DNA of 64,000 nt from positions 248,001 through 312,000 of the forward strand of contig CAWFBW010000009.1 in NCBI GenBank assembly GCA_963814165.1. Direction: 5' to 3'. A program made the position numbers and the translations under genes. The notes beneath the pieces were generated by a model. That model ran no database searches. It saw only the letters and a program-made list of their open reading frames with translations, and was not told the origin of the DNA. Numbering within the stretch: position 1 is the first letter of the stretch; each line of letters opens with the position of its first letter. This document shows, piece by piece, positions 1 through 8,403 of this stretch. Origin of the DNA: DASRAA01 sp963814165 (GTDB taxonomy: Bacteria > Acidobacteriota > Terriglobia > Terriglobales > Acidobacteriaceae).

Positions 1-213
1 CTCTTAAGAGCGGATGGTGTAGTGTGCCTCAAAAAGTGCTTGACAGGGGCGACAGTGTTAGAGATGGACGTATAATGCCCTATTCGCGGATGTGACGTAC
101 CAAAAGCGGGCGACCGTCGCACTTCGACGCGTAGCCGACTACACGGCCAAGTGGATTTCGGTTGCCGGTGTCTCACGGGCGAACACGTCGGGCCGGCAGA
201 CTTGCAACCACAA

Positions 214-1437
214 CTACTCGTACCGCAAGGCATCGATGGGGTTTAGCTCGGACGCTTTGCGCGAAGGATAGTACCCAAAAAATATCCCAACGGCGGCGGC
301 AAATAGTCCCGAGAACAGCAACAGCTGTGGCGTCAGCTTGATCTCCCACTGCAGCAAATTCTGCATGAGAGCCGACGTTCCGATTCCGGCAAGCACGCCT
401 AAGAAGCCCCCCATCAGGCTGATGGCGATGGCTTCGCTAAGAAACTGAAACTGAATGTCAGCTTCGGTAGCGCCGATGGCCAACCGAATGCCGATCTCGC
501 GAGTGCGCTCGGTGACCGATACCAGCATGATGTTCATGATCCCGATGCCGCCGACTAGTAATGCTAACGACGCCGTGATGCCCAGCAATAGCGTGAACAG
601 TTCACTGGCCTGCAACTGCGCCCGGATCACGTCCTCGGGACTGCGAATATTAAAGTCTTCGGGCTCGTCGGGATGCAGGTGATGGCGCTCGCGCAACAGC
701 CCCACGGCCTGTTTGGTCGCAATCGGAATGGCCGCGCGGGAGGTTGCGGAGAAGAAGATGTCATCCAGCCAACTCGTGCCGCTGATTCGTTTCATCGCAG
801 TGGTGTAGGGCATGGCAACGAAATCGTCCTGGTCCGAGCCGCTGGCGGACGCTCCCTTGGGCCGGAAGGTTCCGATCACGCGACACGGCATGGCTTGCAC
901 GCGAATGCTTTTGCCGACCGGGTCCCCATTTGGAAACAGACTCTGAACGACAGTTTGACCCAATATGCAGACAGGCACATCCCGGTCGACATCGTCGCGG
1001 GTGAAAATAGTGCCCGCCTGAATCTCCCACTTTCGAATGTCGAAATACTCTGGAGCAACGCCACGATATGTGGTGTTCCAGTTTTGAGTTCCATAAACAA
1101 GTTGAACTCGACCATCGACGTTGGGGCTCATGCGTTTGAAACCGGGGATCTCCGCAAAGATGGCTTGAGCGTCTGCCATCGTGAGACTGTTGGTCTCCCG
1201 GGTGCCGAAGCGAACTCCGTTGGTGGCCCGGCTGCCTGCTTCGATCCAGATCATGTTGTCCCCAAGCTTTTGAAGCTGCTCCTCCACCTTGGCGGATCCG
1301 GCTTTGCCTACTCCGACCACGCAAATGAACGCGGCGATGCCAACGACCAAACTAAGAATGGTGAGGACCGTCCTGATGCGGTTGCGCCGCAGGGACTTCA
1401 CTGCCTCGCCCCAGATGGAATGAGCGTATATCAGCAT
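214..1437 (-). CDS. ABC transporter permease (MacB/FtsX type), second copy
   Basis: This 407-residue permease is the last gene of a minus-strand efflux operon. It has an N-terminal transmembrane helix (about residues 22-45), a MacB-like periplasmic domain, and three C-terminal helices. The first of those is followed by the ERTREIGIRLAIGA coupling motif typical of FtsX-fold permeases (about 315-330). It is paralogous to the upstream gene at 1483-2703, which shares the same ending (ASELNPI-ALRYE). The family couples ATP hydrolysis to extrusion of macrolides, peptides or lipoproteins through mechanotransmission. Having the ATPase as a separate polypeptide and two permeases suggests a heterodimeric transporter. 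The substrate cannot be read from the sequence. Confidence 0.93.
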   Translation of the reverse strand: MLIYAHSIWGEAVKSLRRNRIRTVLTILSLVVGIAAFICVVGVGKAGSAKVEEQLQKLGDNMIWIEAGSRATNGVRFGTRETNSLTMADAQAIFAEIPGFKRMSPNVDGRVQLVYGTQNWNTTYRGVAPEYFDIRKWEIQAGTIFTRDDVDRDVPVCILGQTVVQSLFPNGDPVGKSIRVQAMPCRVIGTFRPKGASASGSDQDDFVAMPYTTAMKRISGTSWLDDIFFSATSRAAIPIATKQAVGLLRERHHLHPDEPEDFNIRSPEDVIRAQLQASELFTLLLGITASLALLVGGIGIMNIMLVSVTERTREIGIRLAIGATEADIQFQFLSEAIAISLMGGFLGVLAGIGTSALMQNLLQWEIKLTPQLLLFSGLFAAAVGIFFGYYPSRKASELNPIDALRYE

Positions 1438-1482
1438 GGTCGATCCTGACAGAATCCGCGGACTGCTTGCTGCCGGCGTGTC

Positions 1483-2703
1483 CTACTCATAGCGCAGCGC
1501 CTCAATCGGATTAAGCTCGGACGCCTTCTTTGCAGGGTAGAAGCCGGAGATGGTCCCAATCGCGATAGCGAAAACCGGTGCCAACACTAAGATGTAGGGC
1601 GGGATTAGAATCGGCCATTCCAGTGTGCGTGAAACAACCAGTGAGCTGGTGATCCCGAAAGCGATTCCGATGGCTCCTCCGATCAAGCCAAGAAACATGG
1701 CTTCGATGAGGAACTGCTTTCGCACGTCTTCCTCCGTGGCTCCCACGGCCAGTCGCAGCCCAATCTCTCGCGTCCGTTCGGTGACAGAAACCAGCATGAT
1801 ATTCATGATGCCGATACCTCCGACCAGCAGCGCAATGCTTGCGACGATCATGAGCAGAACTGTCATGACGGAACCCTGCTCGGCCGCCGCATCAGCGACG
1901 TCCGCGAGGTTGCGCACCACAAAGTCGTTCGGGTCGCCGGGGCGGATTTTGTGCCGGTCGCGCAACACGCTCACGATCTGTCGCTGCGCCACGTAGCTGG
2001 CGTCGCGTGATACAGCCGACACCATGATCCAGCGAAGCCATTGCTGGCCCAACAGTTTCTTTTGCACAGTGGTGAGTGGCACGAAGATCGCATCGTCCTG
2101 GTCCTGTCCGCCTTCAGCACTGATGCCCTTGGGGGTAAGCACCCCCACGACCTTAAACGGTAGGTTGCCGATTCTGATCGTCTCTCCGATAGGGTTCGTC
2201 GATCCGAACAGATACCTGCGAACGGTATCGCCGAGAACTGCCACCGTCGCGGACTGGGTCACGTCGTCGTCGCCAAAGGAAATACCACTGGCGAATAGCC
2301 AGTTGCGCACTTCGAAATACTGAGGCTCCGTTCCGGTAATCTGGGTCGCCCAGTTCTGATTGCCATACACGACTTGCTGGCCGGTCCCGGTGCCGGGCGC
2401 CACGTTAGAGACCGACGGGCACTCGCGAGCAATGGCCCTCGCATCGGCTGCGACGAGGGTTTTGGTTTGGCCGCTGCCCACATTCAGCCCATAACGGTTC
2501 ACGGAACCCGAGCCGACAAACAGCATATTAGACCCCATCGCCGCCAACTGTTCCTGCGCCTTGGCCGCCGCGCCTTGACCGATGCCAACCACGGCGATCA
2601 CCGCCCCCACGCCAATGATCATGCCAAGCATAGTCAGGGCGGAACGCAGCTTGTTACGGGCCAACGCGCGAATCGCGAGCAGGAATGCAGAGGAGAAATC
2701 CAT
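1483..2703 (-). CDS. ABC transporter permease (MacB/FtsX type), first copy
   Basis: This 406-residue MacB-type permease has one N-terminal membrane helix (about residues 20-42), a periplasmic domain of about 230 residues, and three C-terminal helices with the ERTREIGLRLAVGAT motif. It starts 9 bases after the end of the ATPase gene and is followed after 45 bases by a paralogous permease. Together with the adaptor and ATPase upstream it forms a four-gene tripartite-efflux operon. Known MacB fuses ATPase and permease in one chain; here they are split. The frame is intact. Confidence 0.93.
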   Translation of the reverse strand: MDFSSAFLLAIRALARNKLRSALTMLGMIIGVGAVIAVVGIGQGAAAKAQEQLAAMGSNMLFVGSGSVNRYGLNVGSGQTKTLVAADARAIARECPSVSNVAPGTGTGQQVVYGNQNWATQITGTEPQYFEVRNWLFASGISFGDDDVTQSATVAVLGDTVRRYLFGSTNPIGETIRIGNLPFKVVGVLTPKGISAEGGQDQDDAIFVPLTTVQKKLLGQQWLRWIMVSAVSRDASYVAQRQIVSVLRDRHKIRPGDPNDFVVRNLADVADAAAEQGSVMTVLLMIVASIALLVGGIGIMNIMLVSVTERTREIGLRLAVGATEEDVRKQFLIEAMFLGLIGGAIGIAFGITSSLVVSRTLEWPILIPPYILVLAPVFAIAIGTISGFYPAKKASELNPIEALRYE

Positions 2704-2712
2704 ACGGCTACG

Positions 2713-3501
2713 TCAATCCTCGATGGTAGGGAGGGTTTTCAGCACGTCGCTCGCGACCTCGGGGGAAGCGACAGCGTCGTCCCGCTTGATATGACCGTCG
2801 CGGAATACGATCTCCCGTTTGGCGAACTGCGCGATGTCCGGTTCGTGAGTAACCAGCACGATGGTCAGTCCTTTCGCATTCAGTCGCTGAAAAATCTCGA
2901 TGATTTCAACCGCAGTGCGACTGTCGAGATTGCCAGTGGGCTCGTCAGCCAGCAGCAGCGATGGCTGATTCGCCAGCGCCCGAGCAATCGCAACTCTCTG
3001 TTGCTGACCACCCGACAGTTGCGACGGAAAATGATCTTCGCGCTGCGCAAGGCCTACGAGCGCTAGTGCTTCCCGAGCGCGGGACTCACGAGCTTTCTTG
3101 CCGAGCCGCGAGTACAGCATCGGAAGCTCGGTGTTCTCCAACGCCGAGGTGCGACCAAGAAGATTGAAGTTCTGAAATACAAAACCAATCTTCTGATTTC
3201 GGATGCGGGCTAGCTCTTTCTTGGCGAGGCCCGATACATCGATTCCCTCCAGCAGATACTGGCCCGCTGTCGGCTTGTCGAGGCACCCGAGAATATTCAT
3301 GAAGGTTGACTTGCCGCTCCCGCTCGCGCCCATAATCGCTACAAAATCGCCAGCCTCAATGCTCACACTCACGCCACGGAGTGCGTGCACTTCGGTTTCT
3401 CCGAGCTGGTAGGTCTTCTTGAGACCGCGGACTTCGATCAACGAGGCAGTGGTAACGGGCCCCGTGGATTCGTCTGCGGTGGTTGGAATGGGACTCGCCA
3501 T
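2713..3501 (-). CDS. ABC transporter ATP-binding protein (MacB/LolD type)
   Basis: This is the 262-residue nucleotide-binding subunit of the efflux operon. Walker A (GASGSGKS, about 58-65), Q-loop (FVFQNFNLL, about 108-116), signature (LSGGQQQR, about 162-169), Walker B (LLLADEPTG, about 182-190) and switch His (VTHEPD, about 217-222) are all present. It belongs to the LolD/MacB/FtsE subclass that works with FtsX-fold permeases. The start lies 2 bases from the end of the adaptor gene, so translation is probably coupled. The first 20 residues are a low-complexity extension, so the true start could lie slightly further inside. Confidence 0.95.
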   Translation of the reverse strand: MASPIPTTADESTGPVTTASLIEVRGLKKTYQLGETEVHALRGVSVSIEAGDFVAIMGASGSGKSTFMNILGCLDKPTAGQYLLEGIDVSGLAKKELARIRNQKIGFVFQNFNLLGRTSALENTELPMLYSRLGKKARESRAREALALVGLAQREDHFPSQLSGGQQQRVAIARALANQPSLLLADEPTGNLDSRTAVEIIEIFQRLNAKGLTIVLVTHEPDIAQFAKREIVFRDGHIKRDDAVASPEVASDVLKTLPTIED

Positions 3502-3503
3502 GA

Positions 3504-4832
3504 CTAACGCCTCGGCCCAGCCAGCCCCGGCCCAGCAGGGCCACTCTTGGCCGTAGTTACGCCGGTCACTAGTTCTTCTCCCGGCTTCAAGTCACCACCC
3601 GTCATCGCCGTGTACGTGTGGTCCGTCAGCCCCACAGAGATCTGCACGGGTTGCAGAGACTTGTCGGGCAGAAGCCGCCAGACAATCGCGTGATCGCCAG
3701 CGCCGTTTGCCACCGCAACTGCGGCCGGCTTGGGCTTGGCAGCGCCGCCTGCAGCCGCCCCCGCCATCCCATTAGGCGATTGCGGGACCGTGATTCCGTA
3801 CTTACGGTACAGCTCTTGTATCTTGCCCGCGGGCAAGTCGGGCTTGTAGCGCAACGCGGCGTTCGGAATCTTAATGACATCGCTCCTCGCCGCCACGGGA
3901 ATCGATACGTACGCGGTCATGCCGGGAAAGAGCTTCAGCTCCGGGTTGTCGAAATCCACGATCGTGTCGTAGGTGACCACGTTCTGTACGGTTGTGGCGT
4001 TCATGCGAACCTGGTGCACCACTCCGTGAAACGATTCTTTCGGGAAGGCGTCCACTTTGAAGTCGGCACTATGCCCCGGACGGATCTCGCCGACATCGCC
4101 TTCATCGGTTTTCGCATAAACCTGCATCTTGGTCAGGTCGAGCGCGATGGTGAACAATGTGGGAGCCTGCAGCGAAGCAGCTACCGTCTGCCCGATGTCA
4201 ATGCTCCGGTTCACCACCGTCCCATTGATCGGTGCGCGAATGATGGTGTAATCCAAATTGATCTCGGCCACCTTTAGGCTCGCCGCCTTCTGAGCCACCT
4301 GGGCCTCCGCCTGCTGAATCGCTGCTCGATCCGATCCGACCTGGGCGGTAATGGCATCGTATGTCGCTTTGGCTTGGTCGAGTTGTTGCTGGCTTACGAC
4401 TCCCTGCTTCGCCAAGCCAACGGCGCGGTCATAATCCAGCCGGTTCTGGGTCAGCATGGCCTGATCTTTCACCATGTTCGACTTGGCAGCCGCCAACGAC
4501 GCCTCGGCGTTGCCGAGATCAGCGCGCGCCTGAAGAACAGCCCCTTCAAACAACTTCGGGTCGATTTCGGCGATGACCTGGCCCTTGGTGACCTTGGAGT
4601 TGAAATCAACATACAACTTCGAGATCATTCCCGAAACCTGCGAACCAACTTGGACGGAGGTAACCGGATTGATTGTCCCGGTGGCATCAATCACCTGCCG
4701 AATGTCGCCTTTCTCCACCTTAGCGGTGAAGTATTCCTCTGCTGGACTTTGATTAAGACGGTACACCGCGATGGCGGCACTCGCCCCCACGATCACGAGA
4801 ATCCAAACCCAATATCGCTTGATCAGTCCCAA
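3504..4832 (-). CDS. macA: Efflux RND/ABC periplasmic adaptor subunit (MacA-like, HlyD family)
   Basis: This 442-residue membrane-fusion protein is the first gene of the operon and bridges an inner-membrane ABC permease to an outer-membrane factor. It has a single N-terminal anchor (about 8-24), a biotinyl-lipoyl-like half motif (about 45-90), and a long alpha hairpin (about 95-195, rich in Ala, Gln and Lys). A second lipoyl half (IRAPINGTVV) and beta-barrel/MP domains follow. The C-terminal part has an Ala/Gly/Pro-rich insertion (about 350-380) and a Gly/Pro-rich tail. No TolC-like gene is in the window, so the outer-membrane partner is encoded elsewhere. The symbol is given by family resemblance only. 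Confidence 0.9.
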   Translation of the reverse strand: MGLIKRYWVWILVIVGASAAIAVYRLNQSPAEEYFTAKVEKGDIRQVIDATGTINPVTSVQVGSQVSGMISKLYVDFNSKVTKGQVIAEIDPKLFEGAVLQARADLGNAEASLAAAKSNMVKDQAMLTQNRLDYDRAVGLAKQGVVSQQQLDQAKATYDAITAQVGSDRAAIQQAEAQVAQKAASLKVAEINLDYTIIRAPINGTVVNRSIDIGQTVAASLQAPTLFTIALDLTKMQVYAKTDEGDVGEIRPGHSADFKVDAFPKESFHGVVHQVRMNATTVQNVVTYDTIVDFDNPELKLFPGMTAYVSIPVAARSDVIKIPNAALRYKPDLPAGKIQELYRKYGITVPQSPNGMAGAAAGGAAKPKPAAVAVANGAGDHAIVWRLLPDKSLQPVQISVGLTDHTYTAMTGGDLKPGEELVTGVTTAKSGPAGPGLAGPRR

Positions 4833-5422
4833 GTTGTCTTTCCCTGTCCCCGGCCGAAGCCTCGCTTACATAGGCCCACGGTTTCTGTGAGTCACGCGCC
4901 TCTCTGTGTTCGCTCGCCAATAAGTACTGCGAACCCACCATGCTAACAAGTCAAGCTGAAGAATTGCTGAAGTTAGGGAGGATCTGACAAGCGAGGCCTT
5001 TGAGCGTGTTCTGGTCTACCAACTCGAGTTCGAGGGCGTAGCGAAGTAGCCAAGAGCATAGCGTTCGTTTATTACCGCGCCAGTGCTCGACCGGACCGGG
5101 CCGCATCCGCATTGGCACCTCCACGTGGACGACAAACGCCCATCTCGTGCTCTTGAAGAACTCCCCCAAGTCGCGGCCACAGAGACGGAACGCCGACAAC
5201 ACGTAAGCGACTCGAGAACAACGTCTCAGGGTCCTTCGTCCCTAATCCGTGCGGAGCTTAGAGAATAACGCCGTTGATAGTTTCTGCCTCTTTTTACCTC
5301 ATCGCGTACAGCCTATGGTTGGTACATCAGCAGAGCACTCAGTTTTGACTGTTGCGGTGCTGGAAAGCGTTCGCCCGATGACAAGAATCAACTCATCACT
5401 CTTTTTGGTTAATCGCCTAAAG
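4833..5422. other. Intergenic region upstream of the efflux operon, no convincing gene
   Basis: About 590 bases lie between the efflux operon and a PEP-CTERM relic. Short open frames exist on both strands (for example minus 4951-5202), but none has a ribosome-binding site, recognisable motif or convincing codon bias. The operon promoter must lie in this stretch, but no clear -35/-10 pair was found. Confidence 0.5.
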
Positions 5423-5497
5423 CCAGTATTACCGGGCGTCTTGGCCTCGGGAATTGCAGGACTCCCTGGCATCGTGCGCCGCAAGATAGAGCTTTGA
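5423..5497 (+). pseudogene. Relic of a PEP-CTERM sorting signal
   Basis: The 24 codons before the stop at 5495-5497 read PVLPGVLASGIAGLPGIVRR followed by KIEL. This closely parallels the C-terminus of the intact gene 100 bases downstream (PEPGTLALLGSGIVGLAG plus an ARRK tail). The Pro-Glu-Pro has decayed to a Pro-Val-Leu-Pro-like string, and the sequence upstream has no PEP-CTERM-like body. It is most simply the 3' end of a deleted paralog. The open frame continues upstream to 5249 without recognisable content. Confidence 0.5.
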
Positions 5498-5592
5498 TTT
5501 GCTGTCACTTCGTCTAACTTTCAGCCATCTGCGGCTCTGGCAGCCGCACAGACTTATTAACCGGTTCGGATTTCCTTCGGAGGATTGACTCA

Positions 5593-6225
5593 ATGAAGAA
5601 ACTGTACGCGCTACTCGTAGTATCCATGTTTCTGCTTGCCCTTCAGGCAGGAGCCACGGTGGTGATCGGCCAAGTTGGAAGCAACTTGCCAATGCCGCCC
5701 GCCAATTACTTTGGCGCAGGACCCCAGACGTACGGTAATTACACCTGGTCCTCAACCAATGCCTCCACGCAGGGCGGGTCCGTCTATGGCTACACGGGCG
5801 GATACGGCTACCTGGCCAACGGCATTTGGGACGGCGCCCTGGGCCCAATGGCTGGCGTGAACGATAGCTTCGACGTCTATGGTGTCACTGACACCATGAC
5901 ATTTGCTTTCGCGTCACCGGTGTCCTGGGTCGGCGGCTTCTTTAACTACGTTCCCGGTGGCTCGACTCCGACCACGCTCGCGGTGTATGACACCTCGAGC
6001 AACCTTATTGAGTCGTACAATCTGACCTTCCTCACCGGTGGCGGAACGAACTCGGGCGAGTGGATTCGCTTCGTGGAAACCACTCCGATCGGCTCATTCT
6101 CCATGACCGGCAACTACGTTGGCGTTACGGGTCAGTCTGTCACTCCCGAACCCGGCACGCTAGCGCTTCTGGGTAGCGGCATTGTCGGCCTAGCCGGCTT
6201 CGCCCGCCGGAAGTTCAGAGTTTAA
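5593..6225 (+). CDS. PEP-CTERM sorting domain-containing secreted protein
   Basis: This 210-residue exported protein has a signal peptide (about 1-22, Lys-Lys then a hydrophobic core ending AGA) and a Gly/Tyr/Ser/Thr-rich beta-type body. The C-terminal signal consists of PEPGT (about 186-190), a hydrophobic helix and an ARRKFRV tail. In the PEP-CTERM system the tail is cleaved by a membrane exosortase and the protein is displayed with exopolysaccharide. The motif FFNYVPGG and the surrounding residues resemble domains found in other PEP-CTERM proteins. The start has a strong GGAGG ribosome-binding site at about 5579-5583. A terminator follows at 6254. It is monocistronic. Confidence 0.9.
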   Translation: MKKLYALLVVSMFLLALQAGATVVIGQVGSNLPMPPANYFGAGPQTYGNYTWSSTNASTQGGSVYGYTGGYGYLANGIWDGALGPMAGVNDSFDVYGVTDTMTFAFASPVSWVGGFFNYVPGGSTPTTLAVYDTSSNLIESYNLTFLTGGGTNSGEWIRFVETTPIGSFSMTGNYVGVTGQSVTPEPGTLALLGSGIVGLAGFARRKFRV

Positions 6226-6253
6226 TTTCCAATTCCCACTTCGTGGGCCAAAC

Positions 6254-6282
6254 GGCCGGAGCGAAAGTGCTCCGGCCATTTT
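6254..6282 (+). terminator. Rho-independent terminator of the PEP-CTERM gene
   Basis: A perfect 9-bp stem (GGCCGGAGC / GCTCCGGCC) with a 6-base loop is followed by ATTTTC. It lies 28 bases after the stop codon. Confidence 0.85.
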
Positions 6283-6385
6283 CTGCGCACCTAGCCATGA
6301 CATCAAAATGATTGTGGCTCAAAGACCTGCTTTCAGTTCTGACTCAGGATCACGTTAGAACCCAGGATCGTGTCCATCTACCGCA

Positions 6386-6646
6386 TCATGGAACAAGTAG
6401 TTGCACCGCCGGGTCCAAGCCAATGTCAGTTTTCTCGAAAACAAACTCCGCCGAGCGAAAGAAGCGCTTCTGCATCGGCTTCTTTTCCCGGTTAGCCTTC
6501 AACTCCTCTGCCGTCCCCACGTCGTCGGGCCGCTCGAGGAAGAGAAGATAACGAGTGGCGGCGTGCCAGGAGTCTGGCTCGCGTGAGGCCGGCGTCGTCT
6601 CAAGTTGACGAATAACGCCTAATCGGACAAGTGACTTTCTGCTCAC
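6386..6646 (-). CDS. Possible small protein or gene fragment (86 residues), unrecognised
   Basis: This open frame encodes a charged protein with a plausible amphipathic composition (RYLLFLERPDDVGTAEELKA, then a Lys/Phe-rich stretch). There is no clear ribosome-binding site and no family was recognised. It sits between a PEP-CTERM terminator and an integrase remnant, so it may be leftover cargo of a decayed integrative element. It could equally be chance. The surrounding 6,283-6,782 stretch holds nothing else that can be supported. Confidence 0.28.
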   Translation of the reverse strand: MSRKSLVRLGVIRQLETTPASREPDSWHAATRYLLFLERPDDVGTAEELKANREKKPMQKRFFRSAEFVFEKTDIGLDPAVQLLVP

Positions 6647-6782
6647 GCCCCAGAAGTCTTCTTATAGGAATTCTCGCCAGAGCGGGACCGGGAAAAGACG
6701 CCGCTATCGACTTGTGGCATGATTTGTGGCACAGGTCACTCCACCACTGGGGCAAACTGCTGCATTGCGGTGCATAGTTAAG

Positions 6783-7139
6783 CTATTGAGCTGGGTTGCC
6801 TGATGACACTAACGCTATGAATTCGCGCCACTTAAGCTCACTCAAGCTATCTGTCGCTGATTCGGCATCCGTCGTTCGCAACGAGGAGGCCAGCGGTTCG
6901 ATCCCGCTCAGGTCCACCAATCTTTTCAAACACTGCAAATTTCCATACTCGTCAGTGTGAGCGTTTTTGGCGTGGTTTGTGGCATGGCCGCCCTGGCGAT
7001 GCGCATCCGGCGCAAAGAGTCGATCCAGAGCGCTCCGCTTGGCCGCCAGGCGAATGTGCGGGTAGTGCTCAATCATCTTCCGCGACACGTGGCCGGCGAT
7101 CGACATGACGGTCTCGTCGCTGGTATGGGATTCAGCCAA
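6783..7139 (-). pseudogene. C-terminal remnant of a tyrosine recombinase/integrase
   Basis: The first 42 residues read as the catalytic end of a phage-type integrase: AESHTSDETVMSIAGHVSRK followed by MIEHYPHIRL. They contain the conserved GH and the nucleophile Tyr in EHYPH. The N-terminal 250-300 residues, with the first catalytic Arg, are missing: the frame is lost by about position 7150, next to the end of the phosphatase gene. The frame runs on across a tRNA-Ala 3' end (DLSGIEPLASSLRTT is the translated antisense of that tRNA), the usual layout of an integrase beside its own attachment site. It is non-functional as it stands. Confidence 0.75.
6870..6919 (+). other. 3' fragment of tRNA-Ala(CGC): probable attachment-site core
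   Basis: Positions 6870-6919 match tRNA positions 27-76. There is an anticodon arm with one mismatch, U33, anticodon CGC at 6877-6879, a 5-base variable loop, and a perfect T arm (AGCGG TTCGATC CCGCT). The acceptor strand CAGGTCC has U at position 70, the partner in the Ala G3:U70 identity pair, followed by A73 and an encoded CCA. The 5' half (acceptor, D arm) is absent: the preceding bases do not pair. A 3' tRNA end beside an integrase C-terminus is the standard trace of a site-specific integrative element. Confidence 0.7.
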
Positions 7140-7169
7140 GCCGCGCAGCTGTTGCGGCCCAACTCCGCC

Positions 7170-8243
7170 TCACTGCCGATCGAACGGCTGAGTGGCATAG
7201 AAAGCTAGCGCCTCCATGCCTGTCTGCAACGACGGCCTTGAACCGTAGGTCTGCTTTGGAGGCACCGTGATCGTCACGTTGTCGGGTTGTGTCCAGACCT
7301 CCTTGCCGTTGTTTATTTCGACTCGGTTCATGGTGATCTTCATGCTCTCTGCCGACACCTCAGCAAGCAGGTAGTGATAATTCACGGTCGTGCTCTGGAA
7401 GAAGTCGCTTGGGTTTCGCACAATCGGATAAGCGTGGGCTCCGCCCCCGCCGGTCACAAAGTACGTCACTCCGCCATGCTGATGGCGTTCGTAGTTGTGA
7501 ACATGCCCGGAAAAGACCACGAAGCGTGCACGAGTATGAAGCTGTTGTTTCTCAAGGAACGCGGCAAGGTCTTTTTCGGCCGAGCGGGCCGAGTGTCCCC
7601 CGCCATATGTTTCCTCGTCGGAGGAACTGGTGTAGAGCGGATGATGAAGCACGACAAGAACGAATGCCACATCGTCGGGAATGTTCTCTAGCTTCTGTTT
7701 GAACCACTCGCCCTGGTTGCCGGTCGTCTCACTCAACGAACTGTCCAGTACGAGCATCAGGCAATTTGCCAAGCGCACTGAATAGTAGCGGCTGCCGCCT
7801 AAATGAGGAAAGCGCATGAAGTAATTTGAAAGCGCGGTAGCTTCGTTGCCCTGCAGATCATGATTCCCTAATGCGGGATAAACAGGGATATTCTCCTGCC
7901 GCCATGCACTGGTTTCCGAATCCCAAACCGCCCAATCCTTGGCATCGTCGCCCCTGTAGACGATGTCACCTCCAATGGAGATAAACGATGGGTCAGTTTT
8001 CGCGATGGCGCGCACGATGGCCTGCCGAATCTCAGAATTGGAAACGCGTGAGCTGGACGAGTGCGTGAATCGGGTGTCGCCGAACGCGACGAAACGGAAA
8101 GGAACGGAAACTGTTTGTTGGAGTTCGGACGGCGTAGTCGGAGACGGAGCGTTGTAGGCCCGAGTGACGTGAAAGACTGTAACTAACATTAAGATTACAG
8201 CCAACGGGCAGACCTTACGCCACGCCACCGGCATCGTCTTCAC
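7170..8243 (-). CDS. Secreted metallophosphoesterase (calcineurin-like / purple-acid-phosphatase-like)
   Basis: This phosphatase has about 357 residues and all metal-ligand blocks of the family in order: FGDTRF, GGDIVYRGDD, GNHD, HHPLY and GHVHNYER. It begins with a hydrophobic export segment (VCPLAVILMLVTVFHVT), so it probably acts in the periplasm or outside. The GTG at 8243 is chosen because GGGGA lies 8-9 bases upstream; the ATG at 8234 is an alternative. The open frame extends to 8426 but would then overlap the neighbouring gene and lose the signal peptide. It lies downstream of DUF2252 and kinase-like genes on the same strand. Its substrate is unknown. Confidence 0.85.
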   Translation of the reverse strand: MKTMPVAWRKVCPLAVILMLVTVFHVTRAYNAPSPTTPSELQQTVSVPFRFVAFGDTRFTHSSSSRVSNSEIRQAIVRAIAKTDPSFISIGGDIVYRGDDAKDWAVWDSETSAWRQENIPVYPALGNHDLQGNEATALSNYFMRFPHLGGSRYYSVRLANCLMLVLDSSLSETTGNQGEWFKQKLENIPDDVAFVLVVLHHPLYTSSSDEETYGGGHSARSAEKDLAAFLEKQQLHTRARFVVFSGHVHNYERHQHGGVTYFVTGGGGAHAYPIVRNPSDFFQSTTVNYHYLLAEVSAESMKITMNRVEINNGKEVWTQPDNVTITVPPKQTYGSRPSLQTGMEALAFYATQPFDRQ

Positions 8244-8403
8244 TGGTTCAGTTCCCCTTGACTGTCGAGCATACAAACTCGATTCGGCGATGTAAAGCCG
8301 GCCAGTGCACCACAACCTACAACCTGGTGGCGAAAAAGCTTGAGACATGGACTGAAGACAGACGACGAGCTCCGGCAAGCACGCGAGCGACCTACGCATC
8401 CAC

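Noticed and set aside
40..76. Perfect TTGACA (40-45) and TATAAT (71-76) on the plus strand
   Set aside because: The spacer is 25 bases, far from the usual 16-19, and no plus-strand gene follows.
4951..5202. 83-codon minus frame upstream of the efflux operon
   Set aside because: No ribosome-binding site, family resemblance or distinctive codon use; overlaps an equally plausible plus frame.
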